Shown here: positions 9,580-18,716 of the stretch, in pieces
Layout of the letters: each line of letters starts with the position of its first letter
Position numbering within the stretch: the first letter of the stretch is position 1
Assembly (NCBI RefSeq): GCF_025377685.1
Contig: NZ_JACEHK010000002.1
Span: forward strand, 604,477-668,476
Source: Anaerobacillus sp. CMMVII
GTDB taxonomy: Bacteria > Bacillota > Bacilli > Bacillales > Anaerobacillaceae
Direction: 5' to 3'
Length of the DNA: 64,000 nucleotides
Program-made: the position numbers and the translations under genes
Notes under the pieces: model-generated
Seen by the model: only the letters and a program-made list of their open reading frames with translations
What the model was told of the DNA's origin: nothing
Databases searched by the model: none

Positions 9580-9768
9580 CTAAAATAAACCAACAACATA
9601 GGATAGATAAAGAACGACAAGAATGGCTAACAGGACAACATCTATAGTTGTTGGAAATAAAATTGTTCGTAAAAGCTGAAACATGGTCAATGGGATTAAA
9701 AATTGATAGCCAATATCACGAACTCTCCGTAACCAAAGAGGAAGCCGGTATTTACCTTTTTTAAACAC
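9580..9768 (-). CDS. Small conserved-type membrane protein (62 aa)
   Basis: The reverse-strand frame starts at GTG with a very strong ribosome site (AAGGAGGTCC, eight bases before the start), which argues for real expression. The product has a basic N terminus (MFKKGKYRLPLWLRRVRD) followed by two hydrophobic stretches at about residues 20-37 and 40-60, so it is a two-pass small membrane protein with the N terminus inside. It is convergent with the ysxE operon. I do not recognise a named family. Confidence 0.6.
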   Translation of the reverse strand: MFKKGKYRLPLWLRRVRDIGYQFLIPLTMFQLLRTILFPTTIDVVLLAILVVLYLSYVVGLF

Positions 9769-9881
9769 ACAAAGGACCTCCTTTTTCTCCTATTCATGTA
9801 TTATCTTATGCACCCTTCCATAGGCCTGTGAATAAGTTTTGCACAAACGTGTAAGATAAGGAAAAAGAAGGAAGTGAGACT

Positions 9882-9986
9882 GTGAATCAAATCTTTGTCA
9901 TGTATGAGGTTTTGTGGGGAATTGTTTGTCTTTGGCTTATTTGGTTTATTATTCGTGTCGTCTTAAGTAAAGAAAATGACCAATAA
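9882..9986 (+). CDS. 34-residue single-pass membrane peptide ahead of ABC exporter
   Basis: A GTG start at 9882, preceded by GAAGGAAGTGAG, opens a 34-residue frame: a short polar N terminus, a Trp-rich hydrophobic helix (LWGIVCLWLIWFIIRVV) and a charged tail ending KENDQ. The stop is only 15 bases before the permease start at 10001, so the peptide probably belongs to that operon as an accessory subunit. There is no homologue I can name; the evidence is ribosome site, topology and spacing. Confidence 0.5.
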   Translation: MNQIFVMYEVLWGIVCLWLIWFIIRVVLSKENDQ

Positions 9987-10000
9987 TAGGGGTGCCTATT

Positions 10001-11215
10001 TTGTTAATAATGATGCAAATTGCTTGGAAAATCATAAAGGAAAAGCGTCATAGAGCATTTTTGCTTGGTGGTAGTACTGCGATTGCAGCTTTTTTACTTT
10101 TTACTAGTTATTTTTTTATACATTCTTTAAATGCAAGTATGATTGCTGTTGATGGAAGGCTTGGTGCGGACCTAATTGTTGTCCCAAAAGGAATGGGGGC
10201 GTATGCTGGAGATAATATTATCTCCGGGGCGGTTAATGAGCTTTACTTTGATGAGCACGTCGCCATGGAGAAGCTATCATCAATGAAAGATATCACTGAG
10301 TTAGCGCCACAACTTTTTCTCCAGACTGTTTCAACCTCATGTTGTGGGACAATGGGCGATTTTCCGGTTGTTGCATTTGATCCTGAACGTGACTTCACAT
10401 TAAAAGCGTTTATGCCAGGGGTTCAAAACCTTGGTGAAAATGAAATTGTCATAGGAATAAACGCTGGAGGTGAACGATTTTTATATCATTACGACGATGA
10501 CTATATAAAGGAAAAAGTCATGCTGTTTTTACAACCATTTATCGTAAAAAATGCCTTATTTCCAACTGGGACAGGTGCAGATGAAACAATCTTTATGAGA
10601 TTGGATACTGCAAGAACACTAGTTCAAAAAGTGCCTTCACTCATGCATATTCCCCCTAAGGCAATCTCTGCCATTTATATCAATACTGCGCCACATTCTG
10701 AAACCTTTGTAAAGCAACAAATTGAAATGGAATTAAAGGATGTAGACGTAGTCGTAGGAACAAGACTAAAAGAAAAGTTGAACCAGCAAGTATTCCCCCT
10801 GAAACTATTAAGCTACGTTATGATTGCTGGCGCCCTTATCTTAACACTACTACAAGTAGGGACTCTTTTTTCAGCATTAATTCGCGAACGCCAAAAGGAA
10901 ATAGGCATCTTATTTGCCCTAGGGGTACTAAAACGATATGTCTACCAACTTATATTATTAGAAGCAGCGCTTATTTCATTCTTGGGTAGTATTGTCGGTG
11001 TCTTGTTTTCTTTGAGTATTTTGTATGACAGACAAACATTACTGTATATGATATTTCAGTTGCCACTTATATTTCCCGATTTCCAAACAACTGTCATTAT
11101 AAGCGTGGCAACAATTATCGCTATTGTTTTAGCAACAATGATTGCAGCTTTTATTCCAATCCATTCGTTTTTTTCTAGAGAACCTTATGAGGTAATAAGA
11201 GAAGGTGATAGTTAA
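10001..11215 (+). CDS. FtsX/MacB-type ABC transporter permease with CC motif
   Basis: The roughly 404-residue permease has one N-terminal helix (about 18-40), a large extracytoplasmic domain (to about 265) and three C-terminal helices separated by RERQKEIGILFALGVLKRY, the coupling region typical of FtsX-like permeases. The outer domain holds a Cys-Cys-Gly motif (STSCCGTMGDFPVVAFDP) that I associate with the permeases beside DUF2318/P19-type iron systems, but no such partner gene is nearby. TTG 10001 suits AGGGG at 9988-9992; GTG 9992 lies on top of it. The stop overlaps the ATPase start (TAATGA). Substrate unknown. Confidence 0.85.
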   Translation: MLIMMQIAWKIIKEKRHRAFLLGGSTAIAAFLLFTSYFFIHSLNASMIAVDGRLGADLIVVPKGMGAYAGDNIISGAVNELYFDEHVAMEKLSSMKDITELAPQLFLQTVSTSCCGTMGDFPVVAFDPERDFTLKAFMPGVQNLGENEIVIGINAGGERFLYHYDDDYIKEKVMLFLQPFIVKNALFPTGTGADETIFMRLDTARTLVQKVPSLMHIPPKAISAIYINTAPHSETFVKQQIEMELKDVDVVVGTRLKEKLNQQVFPLKLLSYVMIAGALILTLLQVGTLFSALIRERQKEIGILFALGVLKRYVYQLILLEAALISFLGSIVGVLFSLSILYDRQTLLYMIFQLPLIFPDFQTTVIISVATIIAIVLATMIAAFIPIHSFFSREPYEVIREGDS

Positions 11216-11892
11216 TGATACTTTTCGAGGACGTTTCAAAAGAATATTATCTTAGTAGATCAAGGTCAATTGTAGCTTTAAAAAATATAAATATTAAAAT
11301 AGATAAAGGCGAGTTTGTTGCAATTATCGGTCCATCTGGTAGTGGCAAATCAACCTTTCTTGCATTAGCTAGCCTGTTAGATAAACAAACGAGTGGAGAG
11401 GTTTATTTAGCTGGAAATAAAATCTCGAATATAAAAGATAAGGAAAGAACAAAATTACGGTTCAAGTTATGCAGTTTTATTTTCCAGTTTGCAAGCCTAA
11501 CCCCCGCTCTTCCGGTTATCGATAACGTCATGCTTCCCCTTTTACTAATGGGTGAAAAACGGGAAGCGATAGAAGAAAAGGCGAAGCAATTATTAATGGA
11601 TGTTGGGATAAAGAAAGAATATATCAATCATCTCCCATATCAATTAAGTGGTGGGGAACAACGTCGTGTGGCAGTGGCACGGGCATTAATAAAACAACCT
11701 CAAATTTTGTTTGCAGACGAGCCAACGTCAGCCCTTGATGAAGGCACAGCTCAAGAAATTATTCAGTACTTTCACCAATTACATCAACAAGGAACAACGA
11801 TTATCATGGTAACTCATGATAAACAGTTAGCACGAGAGGGAACAACGTTAGTTAAGATTACCGATGGAATGATTGATAACAATAAGGCTTAA
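11215..11892 (+). CDS. LolD/MacB-type ABC transporter ATP-binding protein
   Basis: The 225-residue ATPase has Walker A GPSGSGKST near residue 40, the Q-loop, signature LSGGEQRRVAVARAL, Walker [13 protein letters not shown] and the switch His in MVTHD. It is the size of LolD/FtsE-class domains and overlaps the permease gene by one base, so the pair forms one exporter or mechanotransmission complex. No terminator follows clearly before the valS leader. Confidence 0.93.
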   Translation: MILFEDVSKEYYLSRSRSIVALKNINIKIDKGEFVAIIGPSGSGKSTFLALASLLDKQTSGEVYLAGNKISNIKDKERTKLRFKLCSFIFQFASLTPALPVIDNVMLPLLLMGEKREAIEEKAKQLLMDVGIKKEYINHLPYQLSGGEQRRVAVARALIKQPQILFADEPTSALDEGTAQEIIQYFHQLHQQGTTIIMVTHDKQLAREGTTLVKITDGMIDNNKA

Positions 11893-11971
11893 ATGATAAG
11901 TTTGTACATGGTTGATTTGAATAAATTTAATAAAATGGGCAATACTTTTAGTAAATTTTTCTTGGTGACTA

Positions 11972-12024
11972 TTGACGAGTTTTGATTATTCCATGTAAAA
12001 TGTTAGTACATATTTTAATATAAT
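11972..12024 (+). promoter_or_regulatory. Candidate promoters of the valS leader
   Basis: Two possibilities are visible: TTGACG at 11972-11977 with TAAAAT at 11996-12001 (18-base spacer), and a perfect TATAAT at 12019-12024, without a good -35, whose start would fall just at the 5' end of the T-box. Confidence 0.45.
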
Positions 12025-12034
12025 ATACATGCTT

Positions 12035-12370
12035 TGATTGGGAAGAGTACATCTGTAATGCCAATAGAGAGAAAAATCATGTTTTTAGTTGGGCTAAATA
12101 TCAGCTAAAACCATTGCTGAAAGATTTTTTTGGAGCTAAAGATGGAAGGTCGCCCAGGAGCAGCTTAATTGAAAGTAAAGCTTTGCAGGGAAAAGCACTA
12201 CACTTTTTCCTAGGTCACTTACGCTTTTCGGAGTAGATTAAGCCGGTTAAGTAACCGTTATAAGAATGAAGTGTGCTCTCGATAAAGGTATGACTATCGA
12301 TTGCAAACAAAGGTGGTACCGCGAATATACTCTCTTCGTCCTTTGAGGATGGAGGGAGTTTTTTTATTTT
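12035..12370 (+). ncRNA. T-box leader controlling valS, with embedded repeat
   Basis: The leader has the T-box parts in order: stem I with AGAGAG and GCTGAAAG elements, the stem III hairpin CCGGTTAAGTAACCG, the conserved AGGTGGTACCGCG box at 12311-12323 that pairs with the tRNA acceptor end, and a 13-bp terminator hairpin (12329-12359) with a T tract. A GTC at 12149-12151 in the right region for the specifier loop fits valine and the downstream valS gene. Uncharged tRNA-Val would favour the antiterminator. Between stem I and stem III, 12185-12229 resembles the tail of a dispersed Bacillus repeat, so the linker looks enlarged by an insertion. Confidence 0.9.
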
Positions 12371-12459
12371 AGTTATGAGTTATGAGTGTTGAGTTATGAG
12401 TTGTTAAGTAATTCTACGAAGCAAATCCTATATTAACTCAAAACTCAAAACTCAACACT
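12371..12459. repeat. Heptad inverted repeat (GAGTTAT family), copy 1
   Basis: Four or so tandem copies of GAGTTAT/GAGTTGT are followed, after a loop containing CGAAGC, by the reverse-complement series AACTCAA. The unit lies directly between the T-box terminator and the valS ribosome site. Similar units recur at 23752, 27165 and 33691. Confidence 0.8.
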
Positions 12460-12482
12460 GCATTTAAGGGAGGAAATAAGAG

Positions 12483-15125
12483 ATGGCAAATCAAGAGATA
12501 TCAATGCCAACCAAGTATGATCCGAAGAGTACGGAAGCCAAATGGTACCCATACTGGCTAGATGGAAAGTTTTTTGAAGCAAAAGGTGATGAAGGGAAGA
12601 AGCCTTATACAATTGTAATTCCCCCACCAAACGTAACAGGAAAACTGCACTTAGGGCATGCATGGGATACAACTTTACAAGATATTTTAATTCGTACAAA
12701 GAGAATGCAAGGTTATGATGCTTTGTGGTTACCAGGTATGGATCATGCTGGTATTGCAACTCAAGCAAAAGTAGAAGGAAAGCTTCGAGAAGAAGGTTTA
12801 AGTCGTTACGATTTAGGTCGTGAGAAGTTCCTAGAAAAATCTTGGGAATGGAAAAGTGAATACGCTGATTTTATTCGTAATCAATGGTCGAAATTAGGTC
12901 TATCATTAGATTACTCACGTGAACGTTTTACTTTAGATGAAGGTCTATCAAAAGCAGTTCGTGAAGTTTTCGTAAAGCTATATGAAAAAGGGTTAATTTA
13001 TCGTGGTGAGTACATCATCAACTGGGATCCACAAACAAAGACTGCCCTCTCGGATATTGAAGTTATCTATAAAGATGTTCAAGGTGGATTTTATCATATG
13101 AGATATCCGCTGGTTGATGGTAGTGGTTCTATTGAAGTAGCAACAACTCGTCCCGAAACGATGCTTGGAGATACTGCTGTGGCCGTTCACCCTGAAGATG
13201 AGCGTTATAAACATTTAATCGGTAAAAAGGTAAAACTTCCTATCGTAGGTCGCGAAATTGAGATTGTTGCAGATGACTATGTTGATATGGAATTTGGTTC
13301 AGGAGCTGTTAAAATCACACCTGCACATGATCCTAATGACTTCGAAATAGGGAATAGACATAATTTAGAACGTGTTCTTGTGATGGATGAATCAGGGAAA
13401 ATGAACGGAAATGCCGGTAAGTATCAGGGAATGGATCGTTTTGAGTGTCGAAAACAAATTGTTAAAGATCTTCAAGAGGAAGGCGTTCTCTTCAAAATTG
13501 AAGAGCATATGCATTCAGTTGGACATTCTGAGCGTAGTGGGGCAGTTGTTGAACCATACTTATCTACTCAATGGTTTGTTAAGATGGGACCACTTGCTGA
13601 AGAAGCAATCAAATTACAGCAAAAAGAAGAAAAGGTTAACTTTGTTCCAGAACGTTTTGAAAAAACATATTTACATTGGATTGAAAATATTCGTGATTGG
13701 TGTATTTCCAGGCAGCTGTGGTGGGGACACCGAATACCAGCTTGGTACCATAATGAGACAGGCGAAATTTATGTAGGACATGATGAGCCAAAAGATATTG
13801 AAAATTGGTCACAAGATGAGGATGTTCTCGATACTTGGTTTTCGTCAGCATTATGGCCGTTTTCAACGATGGGGTGGCCAGATCAAAACTCAGCTGACTT
13901 CAAACGGTATTATTCAACAGACGTTCTAGTAACCGGGTATGACATTATTTATTTCTGGGTTGCTCGAATGATCTTCCAAGGCTTAGAATTCACAGGTGAA
14001 CGTCCGTTTAAGGATGTATTAATTCATGGATTAGTTCGTGATTCCGAAGGGCGAAAAATGAGTAAGTCCCTAGGTAACGGGGTTGATCCGATGGATGTTA
14101 TTGATAAGTACGGCGCAGATGCGCTACGCTTCTTCCTTTCAACTGGCAGTTCCCCGGGAAATGATTTACGCTTCTATTGGGAAAAAGTCGAGTCGACTTG
14201 GAACTTTGGAAATAAGATTTGGAACGCTTCACGATTTGCTCTCATGAACATGGAGGGAATGACTTATGATGAAATTGATCTGTCTGGCAAAAAATCAATT
14301 GCGGATCAGTGGATCTTAACTAGACTTCAAGAAACAATTGACGATGTAACTCGTCTAATTGATGATTATGAATTTGGTGAAGTTGGTCGTCTTTTATATA
14401 ACTTTATCTGGGATGATTTCTGTGATTGGTATATTGAGATGGCGAAATTACCATTGTATGGTGAAGATGAAGAAGCGAAAAAAATGACAAGGTCGATTTT
14501 AGCTCACGTATTAGATCAAACAATGAAACTGTTACATCCATTTATGCCGTTTATTACGGAAGAAATTTGGCAGCATTTACCTCACCAAGGTGAATCAATT
14601 ACTGTTGCCCCTTGGCCAGTGAAAAATAATGAATTACTGTTCCCGGAAGCAACAAAGAAAATGAACTTACTAAAAGAAATTATCAGATCTGTTCGTAATA
14701 CAAGAGCAGAGTTGAATGTTCCAATGAGTAAAAAAATTGAACTTCTCATCAAGACAAAAGATCAGACTGTTTTAAGCAACCTTGAAGAAGGTCGTAGCTA
14801 CTTGGAGAAGTTCTGTAACCCAGAACAACTCAAATTAGGTATTGAGTTACAAGCTCCTGAAAAGTCGATGTCTTCAATCCTAACGGGTGTGGAACTTTAT
14901 TTACCACTTGCAGGATTACTAGATATTGATGCAGAAATTGCTCGTTTAGAAAAAGAAGTGAAACGACTCGATAGCGAAGTAGAACGTGTGCAAAAGAAAC
15001 TAAGCAACCAAGGCTTTGTAGCAAAAGCACCTGCAGCAGTTATAGAAGAAGAAAAAGCAAAAGAGCAAGATTATCTTGAAAAACGTGCGACTGTTCAAGG
15101 CAGAATTGATGAACTAAGAGCATAA
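12483..15125 (+). CDS. valS: Valyl-tRNA synthetase
   Basis: The 880-residue class Ia synthetase attaches valine to tRNA-Val. It shows the [14 protein letters not shown] signature (HLGHA at 56-60), the CP1 editing domain (about 190-350, with [17 protein letters not shown]), the KMSKS loop at 525-529 ([10 protein letters not shown]), the anticodon-binding helical domain, and a C-terminal coiled-coil arm (about 810-880) that contacts tRNA. Length is normal. The ribosome site GGGAGG precedes ATG 12483. It is controlled by the T-box upstream and heads the folC side of the conserved Bacillus block. Confidence 0.98.
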   Translation: MANQEISMPTKYDPKSTEAKWYPYWLDGKFFEAKGDEGKKPYTIVIPPPNVTGKLHLGHAWDTTLQDILIRTKRMQGYDALWLPGMDHAGIATQAKVEGKLREEGLSRYDLGREKFLEKSWEWKSEYADFIRNQWSKLGLSLDYSRERFTLDEGLSKAVREVFVKLYEKGLIYRGEYIINWDPQTKTALSDIEVIYKDVQGGFYHMRYPLVDGSGSIEVATTRPETMLGDTAVAVHPEDERYKHLIGKKVKLPIVGREIEIVADDYVDMEFGSGAVKITPAHDPNDFEIGNRHNLERVLVMDESGKMNGNAGKYQGMDRFECRKQIVKDLQEEGVLFKIEEHMHSVGHSERSGAVVEPYLSTQWFVKMGPLAEEAIKLQQKEEKVNFVPERFEKTYLHWIENIRDWCISRQLWWGHRIPAWYHNETGEIYVGHDEPKDIENWSQDEDVLDTWFSSALWPFSTMGWPDQNSADFKRYYSTDVLVTGYDIIYFWVARMIFQGLEFTGERPFKDVLIHGLVRDSEGRKMSKSLGNGVDPMDVIDKYGADALRFFLSTGSSPGNDLRFYWEKVESTWNFGNKIWNASRFALMNMEGMTYDEIDLSGKKSIADQWILTRLQETIDDVTRLIDDYEFGEVGRLLYNFIWDDFCDWYIEMAKLPLYGEDEEAKKMTRSILAHVLDQTMKLLHPFMPFITEEIWQHLPHQGESITVAPWPVKNNELLFPEATKKMNLLKEIIRSVRNTRAELNVPMSKKIELLIKTKDQTVLSNLEEGRSYLEKFCNPEQLKLGIELQAPEKSMSSILTGVELYLPLAGLLDIDAEIARLEKEVKRLDSEVERVQKKLSNQGFVAKAPAAVIEEEKAKEQDYLEKRATVQGRIDELRA

Positions 15126-15132
15126 TAAAACG

Positions 15133-15167
15133 AAAACGTCAAAACACCTAGTGTTTTGACGTTTTTC
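15133..15167. terminator. Bidirectional terminator between valS and the DUF3889 gene
   Basis: AAAACGTCAAAACAC and GTGTTTTGACGTTTT form a perfect long stem around CTA(G), with A and T tracts on either side, so it can serve both convergent genes. Confidence 0.85.
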
Positions 15168-15176
15168 TATGGTTAT

Positions 15177-15497
15177 TTACCTATCTGTTTCTTGAAACGA
15201 GATTGATTTAAACTGATTTGTATTTATTTCGAATTCGACATTAACAAAAACGCCGAATTCTTTTTTGTCATGACGAAGCCAAAGTTTAAATTTTTCTACA
15301 GCTATTCCATCGCCTTTTTCTTCTCTGCCAATATGCAGATAGTCGACAACATCTGCATAAGGATATTTCTTAATTGTTTCTGTTACTGCGATATTGCCCC
15401 ATTTTGCATATGCTGGAGCATCATTTTCAGCCGTCGTTTCAACAGGCAGACCTAACGCCATTACCAAAAGGAAGGCGAAAACTATGAGTTTTTTCAT
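15177..15497 (-). CDS. Secreted DUF3889-type protein (YqzG-like)
   Basis: The 106-residue product has a cleavable signal peptide (MKKLIVFAFLLVMALGLPVETTA) and a mature domain with PAYAKWGNIAVTETIKKYP and VVDYLHIGREE, the pattern I associate with DUF3889 secreted proteins such as B. subtilis YqzG. The function of the family is unknown. It is convergent with valS and lies downstream of the ATP-grasp gene, with its own AAGGGTGTG site. Confidence 0.75.
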   Translation of the reverse strand: MKKLIVFAFLLVMALGLPVETTAENDAPAYAKWGNIAVTETIKKYPYADVVDYLHIGREEKGDGIAVEKFKLWLRHDKKEFGVFVNVEFEINTNQFKSISFQETDR

Positions 15498-15548
15498 TTC
15501 TTACACACCCTTTTTAAAGTTAGTATGTGCTAATCAATTGGAAAAACT

Positions 15549-16421
15549 CTAAATTGCTCGTAACCTTTTTAATACAAACTCTAAATAGAGCTTCACAATG
15601 TTTACATTAGAATTAGCATAAAGTGTTCGCGAACCAGCTACATCTTCAATTTCATTAAAAACAAATGAACCATCTTTTGAAAACAAAAAGTCTATGCCTA
15701 CAAAACCTAAATCACCGTTAAATTGGTCGATGACTTTGTTTACCAGTTCTTTTTCCTTTTTCGAGAGCTCATAGAGTCTTGCATTTCCACCTAATGAGTA
15801 ATTCGCTCGAAAATCATCATCCGAGTATCGCAGTATTGCTGCCTGAATTTCATTTCCAACGACGAAAACGCGAACGTCTCTTCCAGGAACTTCTCCCATC
15901 TCTTGAATAATTAATTCTTTTGAATGAATTGTCTCAAGAAGCTTTTCAAGCTCTTGTACGGAACTTACAGCAAATACTTCGTTCCCACCTTTACCAGCGA
16001 CTTCCTTGACAACAACAGGGTATGTAAATGGGAGGGAGTTAGGGGTAAACTCAGTTCGGTTAATAAAAGCAGTATTTAGCATGGGAATACCTTTTCCTGC
16101 TAAATACTGATGTGTTTTTCCTTTATGATTGCTAATTTCAGATGTAAAAGCTGAATTGAATAACATGATCCCTAGATTTTCAATTTGTTTACTAAGTAAC
16201 GGATCATTATTTCTCATAATGACAAAATCAGGAAATGTTATTTTTTTATTTTTATGTAAAATGTATAATTCATCGTTTATAATACCGTAACTAAGATTTT
16301 CTTTTAGTAAGAGATGAAGCTCAATATTTAGATTTACTGCTTCTTCCATGAACCAAGTGATAAAGCCTTGATTGATTTCTGCCATTTCCTGATTGTAAAT
16401 TAGCCATCCTATTTTTTTCAT
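15549..16421 (-). CDS. RimK-like ATP-grasp ligase
   Basis: The 290-residue protein has an ATP-grasp fold: a central VVVKEVAGKGGNEVFAV segment with the glycine-rich loop, IIQEMGEVPGRDVRVFVVGN, and the metal-binding end FVFNEIEDVAGSRT. This matches the RimK/LysX group that ligates amino acids to carboxylates of proteins or peptides with ATP. The N-terminal 90 residues form the usual substrate-side domain. Its substrate is unknown. It lies alone on the reverse strand between valS and folC, unlike the B. subtilis order, so it is probably a lineage-specific insertion. ATG 16421 is preceded by a weak AAAGGTAGG site. Confidence 0.85.
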   Translation of the reverse strand: MKKIGWLIYNQEMAEINQGFITWFMEEAVNLNIELHLLLKENLSYGIINDELYILHKNKKITFPDFVIMRNNDPLLSKQIENLGIMLFNSAFTSEISNHKGKTHQYLAGKGIPMLNTAFINRTEFTPNSLPFTYPVVVKEVAGKGGNEVFAVSSVQELEKLLETIHSKELIIQEMGEVPGRDVRVFVVGNEIQAAILRYSDDDFRANYSLGGNARLYELSKKEKELVNKVIDQFNGDLGFVGIDFLFSKDGSFVFNEIEDVAGSRTLYANSNVNIVKLYLEFVLKRLRAI

Positions 16422-16557
16422 ATTATTAAAACCTACCTTTTCATAGAGCTAGTCCAACGAAAACGATCAAAGCCTACATTTTGAGCTGTTTTGGGCACCT
16501 CTATTTGTGATTTTCTTGATGAAACTTCCTTCATATTATACACTACTAAATAGTATA

Positions 16558-16750
16558 AGGCTGTATTCGCAAAATTTGTTGCTTTCGTAAAAATCCCAAA
16601 AGCCGGATTTTTACACAAAATACTAAGAATTGACCACTTATTTAGTAAGTAGTGCTCTTTTCTAACTTAATTTATTGGGTGATATCTTCATCTAAGTTAT
16701 TTTTCCGAATATTTTAGGTTGAAAAGTAACAAAGTTTACGAAAAGAGCCT
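16558..16750. mobile_element. MITE with AGGCT terminal inverted repeats and 6-bp duplication
   Basis: The left end AGGCTGTATTCGCAAAATTT matches the complement of the right end (AGGCTCTTTTCGTAAACTTT) over about 30 bases with a few mismatches. Both ends are flanked by AGTATA (16552-16557 and 16751-16756), a likely target duplication. The 193-bp interior carries a small palindrome (AAAAATCC...GGATTTTT) and no gene. Its right end is 35 bases before folC. A near-identical left half at 28209 is interrupted by an IS. Confidence 0.75.
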
Positions 16751-16785
16751 AGTATAAAGTTGACGAGAAAAAAGGAGTTTTTTTC

Positions 16786-18054
16786 ATGATTTCTTATGAA
16801 GAAGCATGTGACATAGTATTTTCAGCAAAAAAATTTGGCATTTCTTTAGGGCTTGATCGGATGGAATTAATGCTAGGAGAGTTAGGGAATCCAGAACAAA
16901 GAATCCCCGCTATCCACATTGCAGGTACAAATGGAAAAGGCTCGACGTTAACGTATCTAGCCTCTATTTTTATGGAAGCAGGCTACAGAGTTGGTACCTA
17001 TACATCTCCTGCAATCAATAAATTAAATGACAAAATAAAAATAGATGGTATCGAAATTTCTAATCAAGAATTCTCATTAATTATTGAGCAATTGAAGCCT
17101 ATCATTGAAAAAGTTAGTGGGTCGCAGTTTGGCCCGCCAACAGAATTTGAATTGTTGACAGCTGTGGCTTTTCAATATTTTGCAACAGTTACCAAGCCGG
17201 ATATTATTATTATCGAAACTGGGCTTGGTGGAAGACTTGATTCCACAAATATAGTTACTCCTATTGTTTCAATCATTACGAATATTGGCCATGACCATAT
17301 GGATCTCCTTGGGAACACCATTAAAGAGGTTGCATTCGAAAAAGCGGGTATTATTAAAGAAGGTATTCCGATTGTCTCAGGATGTAAGCAACCAGAAGCG
17401 ATTGGTGTGATGATAGAACGTTCAAATCAGCTTTCGGCGCCTTTTTTTCAATTAGGGCAAGACTTTCTTTGTGAATCTAACCAGAGCATGTTTTCGTTTC
17501 AATGGAAGGATATTCATTATTCGAATCTGAAAACAGGTATGCTTGGTAAACACCAACAAGAAAACGCTGCATTAGCTCTAATGACTATACAAGAATTACA
17601 GGATTATGCTATATCAGAACTCGCAATTCGTAATGGTTTAATGAAAGCCAAAATTGCTAACCGGATTGAAATGATTAAAAATGAGCCAACCGTTATTTTA
17701 GACGGTGGTCATAATCCTGAGGGAATGGAAGCACTAGCTAATACACTAAAAGTAAATTTTTCAGGAAGGAAAATAAAAGTTCTTTTTTGTGCGATGAAGG
17801 ATAAGGATATCAAAGGGATGTTACAACCACTAAGTGAGGTTGCGACTGAGATTGTGTTAACTAGTTTTTCATACGATCGTGTCATGGATCCAAAAGAGGT
17901 AAATTTAGCGTTTCCACTACCAAACGCAATGGTGATTGAAAATTGGTTAGTGGCGTACCGCTTGATAGAAAAAAACCTAAAGGCGGATGACGTTTTTGTC
18001 ATTACTGGTTCACTTTACTTCTTAAGCCATGTGCGGAATGAATTGAAAATATAA
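16786..18054 (+). CDS. folC: Folylpolyglutamate/dihydrofolate synthase
   Basis: The 422-residue Mur-ligase-type enzyme adds glutamate to folates using ATP. It has the P-loop GTNGKGS at 47-53, the TSPAINKLNDKIKI segment, ETGLGGRLDSTN, the GHDHMDLLG segment and HxxN-type VILDGGHNPEG. Length matches FolC. RBS AAAGGAG precedes ATG 16786. It follows valS in Bacillus genomes, but here two reverse genes and a MITE separate them, so folC needs its own promoter. Confidence 0.96.
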   Translation: MISYEEACDIVFSAKKFGISLGLDRMELMLGELGNPEQRIPAIHIAGTNGKGSTLTYLASIFMEAGYRVGTYTSPAINKLNDKIKIDGIEISNQEFSLIIEQLKPIIEKVSGSQFGPPTEFELLTAVAFQYFATVTKPDIIIIETGLGGRLDSTNIVTPIVSIITNIGHDHMDLLGNTIKEVAFEKAGIIKEGIPIVSGCKQPEAIGVMIERSNQLSAPFFQLGQDFLCESNQSMFSFQWKDIHYSNLKTGMLGKHQQENAALALMTIQELQDYAISELAIRNGLMKAKIANRIEMIKNEPTVILDGGHNPEGMEALANTLKVNFSGRKIKVLFCAMKDKDIKGMLQPLSEVATEIVLTSFSYDRVMDPKEVNLAFPLPNAMVIENWLVAYRLIEKNLKADDVFVITGSLYFLSHVRNELKI

Positions 18055-18716
18055 TAATTTATATTTTAATCACTTTGGCAACTTAATCGAAATCTCAAAA
18101 TAGATACAAAGTAGGGGAGTTAGGATAGTAGCACTGAGACGTTAGTATTTTCACGGCTGTTACTCAATGATTGGAAACAACGATCTATGCAAAAATACCA
18201 TTAGAGATAAATAAACTCTGTTTCAGATTACTAAAATAAGGTAAAATGATTAGTAATAAGATTATATTTATAATAAATACTCTATTAAAAACAACAAGAC
18301 CGTCAAAACGTCTTGTTGTTTTTTTCTCACACATGGCACTAGATTATAGAGTCTTGGGAATATTTAGTTTATTTTCTCACTAGCCTAAGTCTAGATACAA
18401 ACATTCTACATTCTATTATTTAATTTTTTATAAGACATTCACTTGAATACAACTTCAACAGCTCTAACAAGATTCCTTTAGAAAGACTGTTATCTCAAAG
18501 ATTGTTGCTTTTAAAATAGCTAGTAATGACAAGTCATATTAAGGGTAAGGACATCTTTTCCAACATTCGAACGTTGTAAACTCAGTAGAATGGATCCCAC
18601 CTAAAGCCAAAATGTTTACGAATTTTATTTTCTTTTCTTACATAATTCTAGTTCTATCTATCAATCTATATTAATAGACTATAGTAAATTGAAAAATAGA
18701 GAGGAGCTGGCAATGG
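18055..18716. other. Intergenic region folC-spoIIB with terminator at 18288-18326
   Basis: A strong terminator sits at 18288-18326 (AACAACAAGAC / GTCTTGTTGTT plus seven T). It lies 230 bases after folC, leaving 18055-18287 either as a long 3' end or as a small transcript of unknown nature; I found no convincing open frame there. The remaining stretch to 18716 is AT-rich, with the spoIIB ribosome site GAGGAG at its end. No repeat from the other families is evident. Confidence 0.6.

Noticed and set aside
16433..16618. 61-codon reverse frame before folC
   Set aside because: It lies largely in the MITE and has no family resemblance or good ribosome site.
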